Origin: Plantago ovata | Taxonomy: Eukaryota > Streptophyta > Magnoliopsida > Lamiales > Plantaginaceae | Assembly: GCA_028274465.1 (NCBI GenBank) | Contig: CM051458.1 | Span: 39,222,744-39,286,743, forward strand | DNA length: 64,000 nucleotides | Direction of reading: 5' to 3' | Shown: in pieces, positions 1 through 15,064 of the stretch | Layout: the number at the start of each line of letters is the position of its first letter | Numbering within the stretch: the first letter of the stretch is position 1 | Program-made: the position numbers and the translations under genes | The notes under the pieces: generated by a model | Told to the model about the DNA's origin: nothing | The model's database searches: none | The model's input: only the letters and a program-made list of their open reading frames with translations

Positions 1-3000
1 TATAGCAATCTCACTAATCTAGTGATCTAGTTGTTGTTCTAGATAAAGGGAAGACATACAACTCATTCTTTGCATGGGATTGTATCTTTCATCTAACTAA
101 AGTAATAGAAAGTGAATGAATGAATCAATAGACAACTAATCTAGTTTGTAAGGGTAATGGAAAGGTTAGTTTCAGCTATAGTACTTGTAGTTAGTTCTCT
201 GCTATGTTTGAGGAAAGGGATATCATAATGGAACACTCTAAATAGCAATCTACTAATCTAGTGATCTAGTAGTTGATCTAGTAGTTGTTCTATACATACA
301 ACTCATTCTTTACATGGCATTGTATCTTTCATCTACGTAAAGCAATAGAAAGTGGATGAATGAATCATCTAGTTAGTAAGCACAATAGATAGGTTAGTTT
401 CAATGGACTCTTTAACTTGCTCATTAAGGAAGCAAGGGAACTTCTTATTTGATTGTGTATATAACTCTAGTACTTGTAGTTAGTTCTCTCCTATGTTTGC
501 GGAAAGGGATATCAAAACGGAACACTCTATAGAGCAATCTAACTAATCTAGTGATCTAGTTGTTGTTCTAGATAAAGGGAAGACAACAACTCATTCTTTG
601 CATGGGATTGTATCTTTCATCTAACTAAAGTAATAGAAAGTGAATGAATGAATCAATAGACAACTAATCTAGTTTGTAAGGGTAATGGAAAGGTTAGTTT
701 CAGCTATAGTACTTGTAGTTAGTTCTCTGCTATGTTTGAGGAAAGGGATATCATAATGGAACACTCTAAATAGCAATCTAACTAATCTAGTGATCTAGTA
801 GTTGATCTAGTAGTTGTTCTATACATACAACTCATTCTTTACATGGCATTGTATCTTTCATCTACGTAAAGCAATAGAAAGTGGATGAATGAATCATCTA
901 GTTAGTAAGCACAATAGATAGGTTAGTTTCAATGGACTCTTTAACTTGCTCATTAAGGAAGCAAGGGGACTTCTTATTTGATTGTGTATATAACTCTAGT
1001 ACTTGTAGTTAGTTCTCTCCTATGTTTGCGGAAAGGGATATCATAACGGAACACTCTATATAGCAATCTAACTAATCTAGTGATCTAGTTGTTGTTCTAG
1101 ATAAAGGGAAGACATACAACTCATTCTTTGCATGGGATTGTATCTTTCATCTAACTAAAGTAATAGAAAGTGAATGAATGAATCAATAGACAACTAATCT
1201 AGTTTGTAAGGGTAATGGAAAGGTTAGTTTCAGCTATAGTACTTGTAGTTAGTTCTCTGCTATGTTTGAGGAAAGGGATATCATAATGGAACACTCTAAA
1301 TAGCAATCTAACTAATCTAGTGATCTAGTAGTTGTTCTATACATACAACTCATTCTTTACATGGCATTGTATCTTTCATCTACGTAAAGCAATAGAAAGT
1401 GGATGAATGAATCATCTAGTTAGTAAGCACAATAGATAGGTTAGTTTCAATGGACTCTTTAACTTGCTCATTAAGGAAGCAAGGGGACTTCTTATTTGAT
1501 TGTGTATATAACTCTAGTACTTGTAGTTAGTTCTCTCCTATGTTTGCGGAAAGGGATATCATAACGGAACACTCTATATAGCAATCTAACTAATCTAGTG
1601 ATCTAGTTGTTGTTCTAGATAAAGGGAAGACATACAACTCATTCTTTGCATGGGATTGTATCTTTCATCTAACTAAAGTAATAGAAAGTGAATGAATGAA
1701 TCAATAGACAACTAATCTAGTTTGTAAGGGTAATGGAAAGGTTAGTTTCAGCTATAGTACTTGTAGTTAGTTCTCTGCTATGTTTGAGGAAAGGGATATC
1801 ATAATGGAACACTCTAAATAGCAATCTAACTAATCTAGTGATCTAGTAGTTGTTCTATACATACAACTCATTCTTTACATGGCATTGTATCTTTCATCTA
1901 CGTAAAGCAATAGAAAGTGGATGAATGAATCATCTAGTTAGTAAGCACAATAGATAGGTTAGTTTCAATGGACTCTTTAACTTGCTCATTAAGGAAGCAA
2001 GGGGACTTCTTATTTGATTGTGTATATAACTCTAGTACTTGTAGTTAGTTCTCTCCTATGTTTGCGGAAAGGGATATCATAACGGAACACTCTATATAGC
2101 AATCTCACTAATCTAGTGATCTAGTTGTTGTTCTAGATAAAGGGAAGACATACAACTCATTCTTTGCATGGGATTGTATCTTTCATCTAACTAAAGTAAT
2201 AGAAAGTGAATGAATGAATCAATAGACAACTAATCTAGTTTGTAAGGGTAATGGAAAGGTTAGTTTCAGCTATAGTACTTGTAGTTAGTTCTCTGCTATG
2301 TTTGAGGAAAGGGATATCATAATGGAACACTCTAAATAGCAATCTAACTAATCTAGTGATCTAGTAGTTGATCTAGTAGTTGTTCTATACATACAACTCA
2401 TTCTTTACATGGCATTGTATCTTTCATCTACGTAAAGCAATAGAAAGTGGATGAATGAATCATCTAGTTAGTAAGCACAATAGATAGGTTAGTTTCAATG
2501 GACTCTTTAACTTGCTCATTAAGGAAGCAAGGGACTTCTTATTTGATTGTGTATATAACTCTAGTACTTGTAGTTAGTTCTCTCCTATGTTTGCGGAAAG
2601 GGATATCATAACGGAACACTCTATGTAGCAATCTAACTAATCTAGTGATCTAGTTGTTGTTCTAGATAAAGGGAAGACATACAACTCATTCTTTGCATGG
2701 GATTGTATCTTTCATCTACCTAAAGCATAGAAAGTGGATGAATGAATCAATAGACAACTAATCTAGTTTGTAACGGTAATGGAAAGGTTAGTTTCAGCTA
2801 TAGTACTTGTAGTTAGTTCTCTGCTATGTTTGAGGAAAGGGATATCATAATGGAACACTCTAAATAGCAATCTAACTAATCTAGTGATCTAGTAGTTGTT
2901 CTATACATACAACTCATTCTTTACATGGCATTGTATCTTTCATCTACGTAAAGCAATAGAAAGTGGATGAATGAATCATCTAGTTAGTAAGCACAATAGA

Positions 3001-6000
3001 TAGGTTAGTTTCAATGGACTCTATAACTTGCTCATTAAGGAAGCAAGGGAACTTCTTATTTGATTGTGTATATAACTCTAGTACTTGTAGTTAGTTCTCT
3101 GCTATGTTTGAGGAAAGGGATATCATAATGGAACACTCTAAACAGCAATCTAACTAATCTAGTGATCTAGTAGTTGATCTAGTAGTTGTTCTATACATAC
3201 AACTCATTCTTTACATGGCATTGTATCTTTCATCTACGTAAAGCAATAGAAAGTGGATGAATGAATCATCTAGTTAGTAAGCACAATAGATAGGTTAGTT
3301 TCAATGGACTCTTTAACTTGCTCATTAAGGAAGCAAGGGGACTTCTTATTTGATTGTGTATATAACTCTAGTACTTGTAGTTAGTTCTCTCCTATGTTTG
3401 CGGAAAGGGATATCATAACGGAACACTCTATATAGCAATCTAACTAATCTAGTGATCTAGTTGTTGTTCTAGATAAAGGGAAGACATACAACTCATTCTT
3501 TGCATGGGATTGTATCTTTCATCTAACTAAAGTAATAGAAAGTGAATGAATGAATCAATAGACAACTAATCTAGTTTGTAAGGGTAATGGAAAGGTTAGT
3601 TTCAGCTATAGTACTTGTAGTTAGTTCTCTGCTATGTTTGAGGAAAGGGATATCATAATGGAACACTCTAAATAGCAATCTAACTAATCTAGTGATCTAG
3701 TAGTTGATCTAGTAGTTGTTCTATACATACAACTCATTCTTTACATGGCATTGTATCTTTCATCTACGTAAAGCAATAGAAAGTGGATGAATGAATCATC
3801 TAGTTAGTAAGCACAATAGATAGGTTAGTTTCAATGGACTCTTTAACTTGCTCATTAAGGAAGCAAGGGAACTTCTTATTTGATTGTGTATATAACTCTA
3901 GTACTTGTAGTTAGTTCTCTCCTATGTTTGCGGAAAGGGATATCATAACGGAACACTCTATGTAGCAATCTAACTAATCTAGTGATCTAGTTGTTGTTCT
4001 AGATAAAGGGAAGACATACAACTCATTCTTTGCATGGGATTGTATCTTTCATCTACCTAAAGCAATAGAAAGTGGATGAATGAATCAATAGACAACTAAT
4101 CTAGTTTGTAAGGTAATGGAAAGGTTAGTTTCAGCTATAGTACTTGTAGTTAGTTCTCTGCTATGTTTGAGGAAAGGGATATCATAATGGAACACTCTAA
4201 ATAGCAATCTAACTAATCTAGTGATCTAGTAGTTGTTCTATACATACAACTCATTCTTTACATGGCATTGTATCTTTCATCTACGTAAAGCAATAGAAAG
4301 TGGATGAATGAATCATCTAGTTAGTAAGCACAATAGATAGGTTAGTTTCAATGGACTCTAAAACTTGCTCATTAAGGAAGCAAGGGAACTTCTTATTTGA
4401 TTGTGTATATAACTCTAGTACTTGTAGTTAGTTCTCTGCTATGTTTGAGGAAAGGGATATCATAATGGAACACTCTAAACAGCAATCTAACTAATCTAGT
4501 GATCTAGTAGTGATCTAGTAGTTGTTCTATACATACAACTCATTCTTTACATGGCATTGTATCTTTCATCTACGTAAAGCAATAGAAAGTGGATGAATGA
4601 ATCATCTAGTTAGTAAGCACAATAGATAGGTTAGTTTCAATGGACTCTTTAACTTGCTCATTAAGGAAGCAAGGGACTTCTTATTTGATTGTGTATATAA
4701 CTCTAGTACTTGTAGTTAGTTCTCTCCTATGTTTGCGGAAAGGGATATCATAACGGAACACTCTATATAGCAATCTAACTAATCTAGTGATCTAGTTGTT
4801 GTTCTAGATAAAGGGAAGACATACAACTCATTCTTTGCATGGGATTGTATCTTTCATCTAACTAAAGTAATAGAAAGTGAATGAATGAATCAATAGACAA
4901 CTAATCTAGTTTGTAAGGGTAATGGAAAGGTTAGTTTCAGCTATAGTACTTGTAGTTAGTTCTCTGCTATGTTTGAGGAAAGGGATATCATAATGGAACA
5001 CTCTAAATAGCAATCTAACTAATCTAGTGATCTAGTAGTTGATCTAGTAGTTGTTCTATACATACAACTCATTCTTTACATGGCATTGTATCTTTCATCT
5101 ACGTAAAGCAATAGAAAGTGGATGAATGAATCATCTAGTTAGTAAGCACAATAGATAGGTTAGTTTCAATGGACTCTTTAACTTGCTCATTAAGGAAGCA
5201 AGGGAACTTCTTATTTGATTGTGTATATAACTCTAGTACTTGTAGTTAGTTCTCTCCTATGTTTGCGGAAAGGGATATCATAACGGAACACTCTATGTAG
5301 CAATCTAACTAATCTAGTGATCTAGTTGTTGTTCTAGATAAAGGGAAGACATACAACTCATTCTTTGCATGGGATTGTATCTTTCATCTACCTAAAGTAA
5401 TAGAAAGTGAATGAATGAATCAATAGACAACTAATCTAGTTTGTAAGGGTAATGGAAAGGTTAGTTTCAGCTATAGTACTTGTAGTTAGTTCTCTGCTAT
5501 GTTTGAGGAAAGGGATATCATAATGGAACACTCTAAATAGCAATCTAACTAATCTAGTGATCTAGTAGTTGTTCTATACATACAACTCATTCTTTACATG
5601 GCATTGTATCTTTCATCTACGTAAAGCAATAGAAAGTGGATGAATGAATCATCTAGTTAGTAAGCACAATAGATAGGTTAGTTTCAATGGACTCTATAAC
5701 TTGCTCATTAAGGAAGCAAGGGAACTTCTTATTTGATTGTGTATATAACTCTAGTACTTGTAGTTAGTTCTCTGCTATGTTTGAGGAAAGGGATATCATA
5801 ATGGAACACTCTAAATAGCAATCTAACTAATCTAGTGATCTAGTAGTTGTTCTAGTAGTTTTTCTATACATACAACTCATTCTTTACATGGCATTGTATC
5901 TTTCATCTACGTAAAGCAATAGAAAGTGGATGAATGAATCATCTAGTTAGTAAGCACATAGATAGGTTAGTTTCAATGGACTCTATAACTTGCTCATTAA

Positions 6001-9000
6001 GGAAGCAAGGAACTTCTTATTTGATTGTGTATATAACTCTAGTACTTGTAGTTAGTTCTCTGCTATGTTTGAGGAAAGGGATATCATAATGGAACACTCT
6101 AAACAGCAATCTAACTAATCTAGTGATCTAGTAGTTGATCTAGTAGTTGTTCTATACATACAACTCATTCTTTACATGGCATTGTATCTTTCATCTACGT
6201 AAAGCAATAGAAAGTGGATGAATGAATCATCTAGTTAGTAAGCACAATAGATAGGTTAGTTTCAATGGACTCTATAACTTGCTCATTAAGGAAGCAAGGG
6301 AACTTCTTATTTGATTGTGTATATAACTCTAGTACTTGTAGTTAGTTCTCTCCTATGTTTGCGGAAAGGGATATCAAAACGGAACACTCTATAGAGCAAT
6401 CTAACTAATCTAGTGATCTAGTTGTTGTTCTAGATAAAGGGAAGACATACAACTCATTCTTTGCATGGGATTGTATCTTTCATCTAACTAAAGCAATAGA
6501 AAGTGAATGAATGAATCAATAGACAACTAATCTAGTTTGTAAGGGTAATGGAAAGGTTAGTTTCAGCTATAGTACTTGTAGTTAGTTCTCTGCTATGTTT
6601 GAGGAAAGGGATATCATAATGGAACACTCTAAATAGCAATCTAACTAATCTAGTGATCTAGTAGTTGATCTAGTAGTTGTTCTATACATACAACTCATTC
6701 TTTACATGGCATTGTATCTTTCATCTACGTAAAGCAATAGAAAGTGGATGAATGAATCATCTAGTTAGTAAGCACAATAGATAGGTTAGTTTCAATGGAC
6801 TCTTTAACTTGCTCATTAAGGAAGCAAGGGAACTTCTTATTTGATTGTGTATATAACTCTAGTACTTGTAGTTAGTTCTCTCCTATGTTTGCGGAAAGGG
6901 ATATCATAACGGAACACTCTATATAGCAATCTAACTAATCTAGTGATCTAGTTGTTGTTCTAGATAAAGGGAAGACATACAACTCATTCTTTGCATGGGA
7001 TTGTATCTTTCATCTAACTAAAGTAATAGAAAGTGAATGAATGAATCAATAGACAACTAATCTAGTTTGTAAGGGTAATGGAAAGGTTAGTTTCAGCTAT
7101 AGTACTTGTAGTTAGTTCTCTGCTATGTTTGAGGAAAGGGATATCATAATGGAACACTCTAAATAGCAATCTAACTAATCTAGTGATCTAGTAGTTGTTC
7201 TATACATACAACTCATTCTTTACATGGCATTGTATCTTTCATCTACGTAAAGCAATAGAAAGTGGATGAATGAATCATCTAGTTAGTAAGCACAATAGAT
7301 AGGTTAGTTTCAATGGACTCTTTAACTTGCTCATTAAGGAAGCAAGGGACTTCTTATTTGATTGTGTATATAACTCTAGTACTTGTAGTTAGTTCTCTCC
7401 TATGTTTGCGGAAAGGGATATCATAACGGAACACTCTATGTAGCAATCTAACTAATCTAGTGATCTAGTTGTTGTTCTAGATAAAGGGAAGACATACAAC
7501 TCATTCTTTGCATGGGATTGTATCTTTCATCTACCTAAAGCATTAGAAAGTGGATGAATGAATCAATAGACAACTAATCTAGTTTGTAACGGTAATGGAA
7601 AGGTTAGTTTCAGCTATAGTACTTGTAGTTAGTTCTCTGCTATGTTTGAGGAAAGGGATATCATAATGGAACACTCTAAATAGCAATCTAACTAATCTAG
7701 TGATCTAGTAGTTGTTCTATACATACAACTCATTCTTTACATGGCATTGTATCTTTCATCTACGTAAAGCAATAGAAAGTGGATGAATGAATCATCTAGT
7801 TAGTAAGCACAATAGATAGGTTAGTTTCAATGGACTCTATAACTTGCTCATTAAGGAAGCAAGGGAACTTCTTATTTGATTGTGTATATAACTCTAGTAC
7901 TTGTAGTTAGTTCTCTGCTATGTTTGAGGAAAGGGATATCATAATGGAACACTCTAAACAGCAATCTAACTAATCTAGTGATCTAGTAGTTGATCTAGTA
8001 GTTGTTCTATACATACAACTCATTCTTTACATGGCATTGTATCTTTCATCTACGTAAAGCAATAGAAAGTGGATGAATGAATCATCTAGTTAGTAAGCAC
8101 AATAGATAGGTTAGTTTCAATGGACTCTTTAACTTGCTCATTAAGGAAGCAAGGGACTTCTTATTTATTGTGTATATAACTCTAGTACTTGTAGTTAGTT
8201 CTCTCTATGTTTGCGGAAAGGGATATCATAACGGAACACTCTATATAGCATTCTAACTAATCTAGTGATCTAGTTGTTGTTCTAGATAAAGGGAAGACAT
8301 ACAACTCATTCTTTGCATGGGATTGTATCTTTCATCTAACTAAAGTAATAGAAAGTGAATGAATGAATCAATAGACAACTAATCTAGTTTGTAAGGGTAA
8401 TGGAAAGGTTAGTTTCAGCTATAGTACTTGTAGTTAGTTCTCTGCTATGTTTGAGGAAAGGGATATCATAATGGAACACTCTAAATAGCAATCTAACTAA
8501 TCTAGTGATCTAGTAGTTGATCTAGTAGTTGTTCTATACATACAACTCATTCTTTACATGGCATTGTATCTTTCATCTACGTAAAGCAATAGAAAGTGGA
8601 TGAATGAATCATCTAGTTAGTAAGCACAATAGATAGGTTAGTTTCAATGGACTCTTTAATTTGCTCATTAAGGAAGCAAGGGGACTTCCTATTTGATTGT
8701 GTATATAACTCTAGTACTTGTAGTAAGTCTCTCCTACGTTTGCGGAAAGGGATATCATAACGGAACACTCTATGTAGCAATCTACCTAATCTAGTGATCT
8801 AGTTGTTGTTCTAGCTAAAGGGAAGACATACAACTAATTCTTTGCATGGGATTGTATCTTTCATCTACCTAAAGCATTAGAAAGTGGATGAATGAATCAA
8901 TAGACAACTAGTCTAGTTTGTAACGGTAATGGAAAGGTTAGTTTCAGCTATAGTACTTGTAGTTAGTTCTCTGCTATGTTTGAGGAAAGGGATATCATAA

Positions 9001-12000
9001 TGGAACACTCTAAATAGCAATCTAACTAATCTAGTGATCTAGTAGTTGTTCTATACATACAACTCATTCTTTACATGGCATTGTATCTTTCATCTACGTA
9101 AAGCAATAGAAAGTGGATGAATGAATCATCTAGTTAGTAAGCACAATAGATAGATTAGTTTCAATGGACTCTATAACTGCTTATTAAGGAAGCAAGGGAA
9201 CTTCTTATTTGATTGTGTATATAACTCTAGTACTTGTAGTTAGTTCTCTGCTATGTTTGAGGAAAGGGATATCATAATGGAACACTCTAAACAGCAATCT
9301 AACTAATCTAGTGATCTAGTAATTGTTCTAGTAGTTGTTCTATACATACAACTCATTATTTACATGGCATTGTATCATTCATCTACGTAAAACAATAGAA
9401 AGTGGATGAATGAATCATCTAGTTAGTAAGCACAATAGATAGGGTAGTTTCAATGGACTGTTTAACTTGCTCATTAAAGAAGCAAGGGGACTTCTTATTT
9501 TATTGAGTATATAACTCTAGTACTTGTAGTTTGTTCTCTCCTATGTTTAAGGAAAGGGATATCATAACGGAACACTCTATATAGCATTCTCACTAATCTA
9601 GTGATCTAGTTGTTGTTCTAGATAAAGGGAAGACATACAATTCATTCTTTGCATGGGATTGTATCTTTCATCTAACTAAAGTAATAGAAAGTGAATGAAT
9701 GAATCAATAGACAACTAATCTGGTTTGTAAGGGTAATGGAAAGGTTAGTTTCAGCTATAGTACTTGTAGTTAGTTCTCTTCTATGTTTGAGGAAAGGGAT
9801 ATCATAATGGAACATTCTAAGTAGCAATCTAACTAATCTAGTGATCTAGTAGTTGTTCTATATATACAACTCATTCTTTACATGGCATTGTATCTTTCAT
9901 CTACATAAAGCAATAGAAAGTGGATGAATGAATCGTCTAGTTAGTAAGCACAATAGATAGGTTAGTTTCAATGGATTCTATAACTTGCTCATTAAGGAAG
10001 CAAGGGAACTTCTTATTTGATTGTGTATATAACTCTAGTACTTGTAGTTAGTTATCTGCTATGTTTGAGGAAAGGGATATCATAATGGAACACTCTATAG
10101 AGCAATATAACTAATCTAGTGATCTAGTAGTTGATCTAGTAGTTGTTCTATACATACAACTCATTCAATACATGGCATTGTATCTTTCATCTACGTAAAG
10201 CAATAGAAAGTGGATGAATGAATCATCTAGTTAGTAAGCACAATAGATAGGTTAGTTTCAATGGACTCTATAACTTGTTCATTAAGGAAGCAAGGGAACT
10301 TCTTATTTGATTGTGTATATAACTCTAGTACTTGTAGTTAGTTCTCTGCTATGTTTGAGGAAAGGGATATAAAAATGGAACGCTCTAAACAGCAATCTAA
10401 CTAATCTAGTGATCTTGTAGGTGATCTAGTAGTTGTTCTATACATACAACTCATTCTTTACATGGCATTGTATCTTTCATCTACGTAAAGCAATAGAAAG
10501 TGGATGAATGAATCATCTAGTTAGTAAGCACAATAGATAGGTTAGTTTCAATGGACTCTATAACTTGCTCATTAAGGAAGCAAGGAACTTCTTATTTGAT
10601 TGTGTATATAACTCTAGTACTTGTCGTTAGTTCTCTCCTATGTTTGCGGAAAGGGATATCAAAACGGAACACTCTATAGAGCAATCTAATTAATCTACTG
10701 ATCTAGTTGTTGTTCTAGATAAAGGGAAGACATACAACTCATTCTTTGCATGGGATTGTATCTTTCATCTAACTAAAGTAATAGAAAGTGAATTAATGAA
10801 TCAATAGACAACTAATCTAGTTTGTAAGGGTACTGGTAAGGTTAGTTCCAGCTATAGTACTTGTAGTTAGTTCTCTGCTATGTTTGAGGAAAGGGATATC
10901 ATAATGGAAAACTCTAATAGCAATCTAACTAATCTAGTGATCTAGTAGTTGATCTAGTAGTTGATCTAGTAGTTGTTCTATACATACAACTCATTCTTTA
11001 CATGGCATTGTATCTTTCATCTACGTAAAGCAATAGAAAGTGGATGAATGAATCATCTAGTTAGTAAGCACTATAGATAGGTTAGTTTCAATGGACTCTT
11101 TAACTTGCTCATTAAGAAAGCAAGGGGACTTCTTATTTGATTGTGTATATAACTCTAGTACTTGTAGTTAGTTCTCTCCTATGTTTGAGAAAGGGATATC
11201 ATAACGGAACACTCTATATAGCATTCTCACTAATCTAGTGATCTAGTTGTTGTTCTAGATAAAGGGAAGACATACAACTCATTCTTTGCATGAGATTGTA
11301 TCTTTCATCTAACTAAAGTAATAGAAAGTGAATGAATGAATCAATAGACAACTAATCTAGTTTGTAAGGGTAATGGAAAGGTTAGTTTCAGCTATAGTAC
11401 TTGTAGTTAGTTCTCTTCTATGTTTGAGGAAAGGGATATCATAATGGAACACTCTAAGTAGAATCTAACTAATCTTGTGATCTAGTAGTTGTTCTATACA
11501 TACAACTCATTCTTTACATGGCATTGTATCTTTCATCTACGTAAAGCCATAGAAAGTGGATGAATGAATCATCTAGTTAGTAAGCACAATAGATAGGTTA
11601 GTTTCAATGGACTCTATAACTTGCTCATTAAGGAAGCAAGGGAACTTCTTATTTGATTGTGTATATAACTCTGGTACTTGTAGTTAGTTCTCTGCTACGT
11701 TTGAGGAAAGAGATATCATAATGGAACACTCTAAACAACATTCTCACTAATCTAGTGATCTAGTAGTTGATCTAGTAGTTGTTCTATACATACAACTCAT
11801 TCTTTACATGGCATTGTATCTTTCATCTACGTAAAGCAATAGAAAGTGGATGAATGAATCATCTAGTTAGTAAGCACAATAGATAGGTTAGTTTCAATGG
11901 ATTTTTAACTTGCTCATTAAGGAAGCAAGGGGACTTCTTATTTGATTGTGTATATAACTCTAGTACTTGTAGTTAGTTCTCTCCTATGTTTGAGAAAAGG

Positions 12001-14297
12001 GGTATCATAACGGAACACTCTATATAGCATTCTCACTAATCTAGTGATCTAGTTGTTGTTCTAGATAAAGGGAAGACATACAACTCATTCTTTGCATTGG
12101 ATTGTATCTTTCATCTAACTAAAGTAATAGAAAGTGAATGAATGAATCAATAGACAACTAATCTAGTTTGTAAGGGTAATGGAAAGGTTAGTTTCAGTTA
12201 TAGTACTTGTAGTTAGTTCTCTTCTATGTTTGAGGAAAGGGATATCATGATGGAACACTCTAAGTAGCAATCTAACTAATCTAGTGATCTAGTAGTTGTT
12301 CTATATATACAACTCATTCTTTACATGGCATTGTATCTTTCATCTACGTAAAGCAATAGAAAGTGGATGAATGAATCATCTATTTAGTAAGCACAATAGA
12401 TAGGTTAGTTTCAATGGACTCTATAACTTGCTCATTAAGGAAGCAAGGGAACTTCTTATTTGATTGTGTATATAGCTCTAGTACTTGTCGTTAGTTCTCT
12501 CCTATGTTTGCAAAAAGGGATATCAAAACGGAACACTCTATAGAGCAATCTAAGTAAACTACTGATCTAGTTTTTGTTCTAGATAAAGGGAAGACACAAC
12601 TCATTCTTTGGATGGGATTGTATCTTTCATCTAACTAAAGTAATAGAAAGTGAATGAATGAATCAAGAGACAACTAATCTAGTTTGTAATGGTAATGGAA
12701 AGGTTAGTTCCAGCTATAGTACTTGTAGTTAGTTCTCTGCTATATTTGAGGAAAGGGATATCATAATGGAACACTCTAAACAGCAATATAACTAATCTAG
12801 TGATCTAGTAGTTGATCTAGTAGTTATTCTATGCATAAACCTCATTCTTTACATGGCATTGTATCTTTCATCTACGTAAAGCAATAGAAAGTGGGTGAAT
12901 GAATCATCTAGTTCGTAAGCACAATAGATAGGTTAGTTTCAATGGACTCTTTAACTTGCTCATTAAGGAAGCAAGGGGACTTCTAATTTGATTGTGTATA
13001 TAACTCTAGTACTTGTAGTTAGTTCTCTCCTATGTTCGCGGAAAGGGATATCATAACGGAACACTCTATATAGCATTCTCACTAATCTAGTTATCTAGTT
13101 GTTATTCTAGATAAAGGGAAGACATACAACTCATTCTTTGCATGGGATTGTATCTTTCATCTAACTAAAGTAATAGAAGTGAATGAATGAATCAATAGAC
13201 AACTAATCTAGTTTGTAAGGGTAATGGAAAGGTTAGTTTCAGCTATAGTACTTGTAGTTAGTGCTCTGCTATGTTTGAGGTAAGAGATATCATAATGGAA
13301 CACTCTAAACAGCAATCTCAGTAATCTAGTGATCTAGTAGTTGATCTAGTAGTTTTTCTATACATACAACTCATTCTTTACATGGCATTTTATCTTTCAT
13401 CTACGTAAAGCAATAGAAAGTGGATGAATGAATCATCTAGTTAGTAAGCACAATAGATAGGTTAGTTTCAATGGACTCTATAACTTGCTCATTAAGGAAG
13501 CAAGGGAACTTCTTATTTGATTGTGTATATAACTCCAGAACTTGTCGTTAGTTCTCTCCTATGTTTGCAAAAAGGGATATCAAAACGGAACACTCTATAG
13601 AGCAATCTCAATAATGTACTGATCTAGTTGTTGTTCTAGATAAATGGAAGACAAAACTCATTCTTTTCATGTGATTGTATCTTTCATCTAACTAAAGTAA
13701 TAGAAAGTGAATGAATGAATCAATAGACAACTAATCTAGTTTGTAATGGTAATGGAAAGGTTAGTTCCAGCTATAGTACTTGTAGATAGTTCTCTGCTAT
13801 GTTTGAGGAAAGGGATATCAAAATGGAACACTCTAAACAGCAATCTAACTAATCAAGTGATCTAGTAGTTGTTCTATACATACAACTCATTCTTTACATC
13901 GCATTGTATCTTTCATCTACGAAAAGCAATAGAAAGTGGATGAATGAATCATCTAGTTAGTAAGCACAATAGATAGGTTAGTTTCAATGGACCCTTTATC
14001 TTGCTCATTAAGGAAGCAAGGGGACTTCTAATTTGATTGTGTATATAACTCTAGTACTTGTAGTTAGTTCTCTCCTATGTTTGCGGAAAGGGATATCATA
14101 ACGGAACACTCTATATAGCGTTCTCACTAATTTAGTGATCTAGTTGTTGTTCTAGATAAAGGGAAGACATACAACTCATTCTTTGCATGGGATTGTATCT
14201 TTCATCTAACTAAAGTAATAGAAAGTGAATGAATGAATCAATAGATAACTAATCTAGTTGTAAGCGTAATGGAAAGGTTAGTTTCAGCTATAGTATT
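1..14297 (+). repeat. Satellite array, higher-order dimer, contig A
   Basis: Tandem array of two diverged monomers that alternate. Monomer A (about 240 bp) carries GTTGTTCTAGATAAAGGGAA, the TGCATGGGATTG variant and the GGTAATGGAAAGG segment. Monomer B (about 280-290 bp) carries GTTGTTCTATACATACAAC, TTACATGGCATTG and the GGAAGCAAGGG block. Both share GGGATATCATAA and GGAACACTCTA. Spacing between successive GCGGAAAGGGATATC marks is 517 or 529 bp; the 12-bp difference is one or two copies of GATCTAGTAGTT in monomer B, with three copies near 10940. Regular AB order is broken by extra B monomers, for example near 2860-3420 and 5540-6370. The outer units (left) are more uniform, and those next to the retroelement (about 9-14 kb) carry more private changes, as expected of array edges. 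No coding potential is seen. Confidence 0.97.
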
Positions 14298-15044
14298 TGT
14301 TGAAGGGTAATTTGTGTTTCTTTCTAAGTTCGCAATGAGTCGCTAGTCTAAGTCATTCTAGTTCTTCTTCATGTAGTGTTCCTCTGAGATAGGAAGTGAG
14401 CCTTCTTGTAGCTTCCTCGTACCTGAAATAGACTAAGGGGGGGGGGGTTAGTGTCTCTTGCCCGGTCTGTAAAATATCAGACCGGAGAGGCGACTTTACG
14501 AGCAGGAAGTTGTGAGGCTTCCCTAGTACGAGTAGTAAATGTGGTGGTCGAGAGGTGCTATTAATGCTTACTGTTGAGGAGTAATGAGGCCTTTATATAC
14601 TTGTGGCCCTTCAACTTCCAGTCGCGTAGGATCACGACACGTGTACGGCTAGGATTGAGGCCTTCCTCGGCCCAGGCCCATTAAGGAGGTCCATGGGCCT
14701 TGGCCCAAGGGAGCAACCATGGCTGGTCGCTCAGGGTCCTCGTGCCTTCCTTGTACGTTGAAGATGCGAGTAGTGACCTGCTCAGTTTCTGTCAAGGAGC
14801 GTTACCTTGACGTAAGGTCTCCTCGAGCCCGAGAGATGCTCCTCGAGCTCACTGGCAGCTTTGTCCTTGTGATGAGCTAATTTTGAGGGTTGTCCTCCCA
14901 GTGATGGTCGGACCCTATGTTGGTCGGTCCACACCTTAGTGACATACTTGGGTGTGGTCGTGCCCTTTCAGGGACGGCCTATGATGCTTTGTCGCGCTCT
15001 TAGACCGCTCCAGTTCGTACATGCGGACTGGACATATTTCAACA
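14298..15044 (-). repeat. 3' LTR, left copy
   Basis: Bounded by TGTTGAA and TTCAACA, a 7-bp terminal inverted repeat of the TG...CA type. The satellite runs directly into it at TATAGTATT. On the minus strand it contains a TATA box (14592-14599) and a perfect 8-bp-stem hairpin (14462-14485). The polypurine tract lies immediately inside its inner edge, which makes it a 3' LTR. It is the inverted counterpart of 26930-27672. Confidence 0.88.
14592..14599 (-). promoter_or_regulatory. LTR TATA box, left copy
   Basis: TATATAAA on the minus strand, in the middle of the LTR at the usual U3/R position. Counterpart of 27372-27379. Confidence 0.6.
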
Positions 15045-15064
15045 CATATGTCCCCCTAGTTTCC
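15045..15064 (-). promoter_or_regulatory. Polypurine tract next to 3' LTR, left copy
   Basis: Minus strand reads AGGGGGA at 15051-15057, six bases before the LTR start. This is the plus-strand primer site of LTR retrotransposons and sets the element orientation as minus. Confidence 0.75.

Noticed and set aside
1-14297. CRISPR-like array of short repeats
   Set aside because: The repeats are 240-290 bp monomers with no spacers of unique sequence, in a eukaryotic context.
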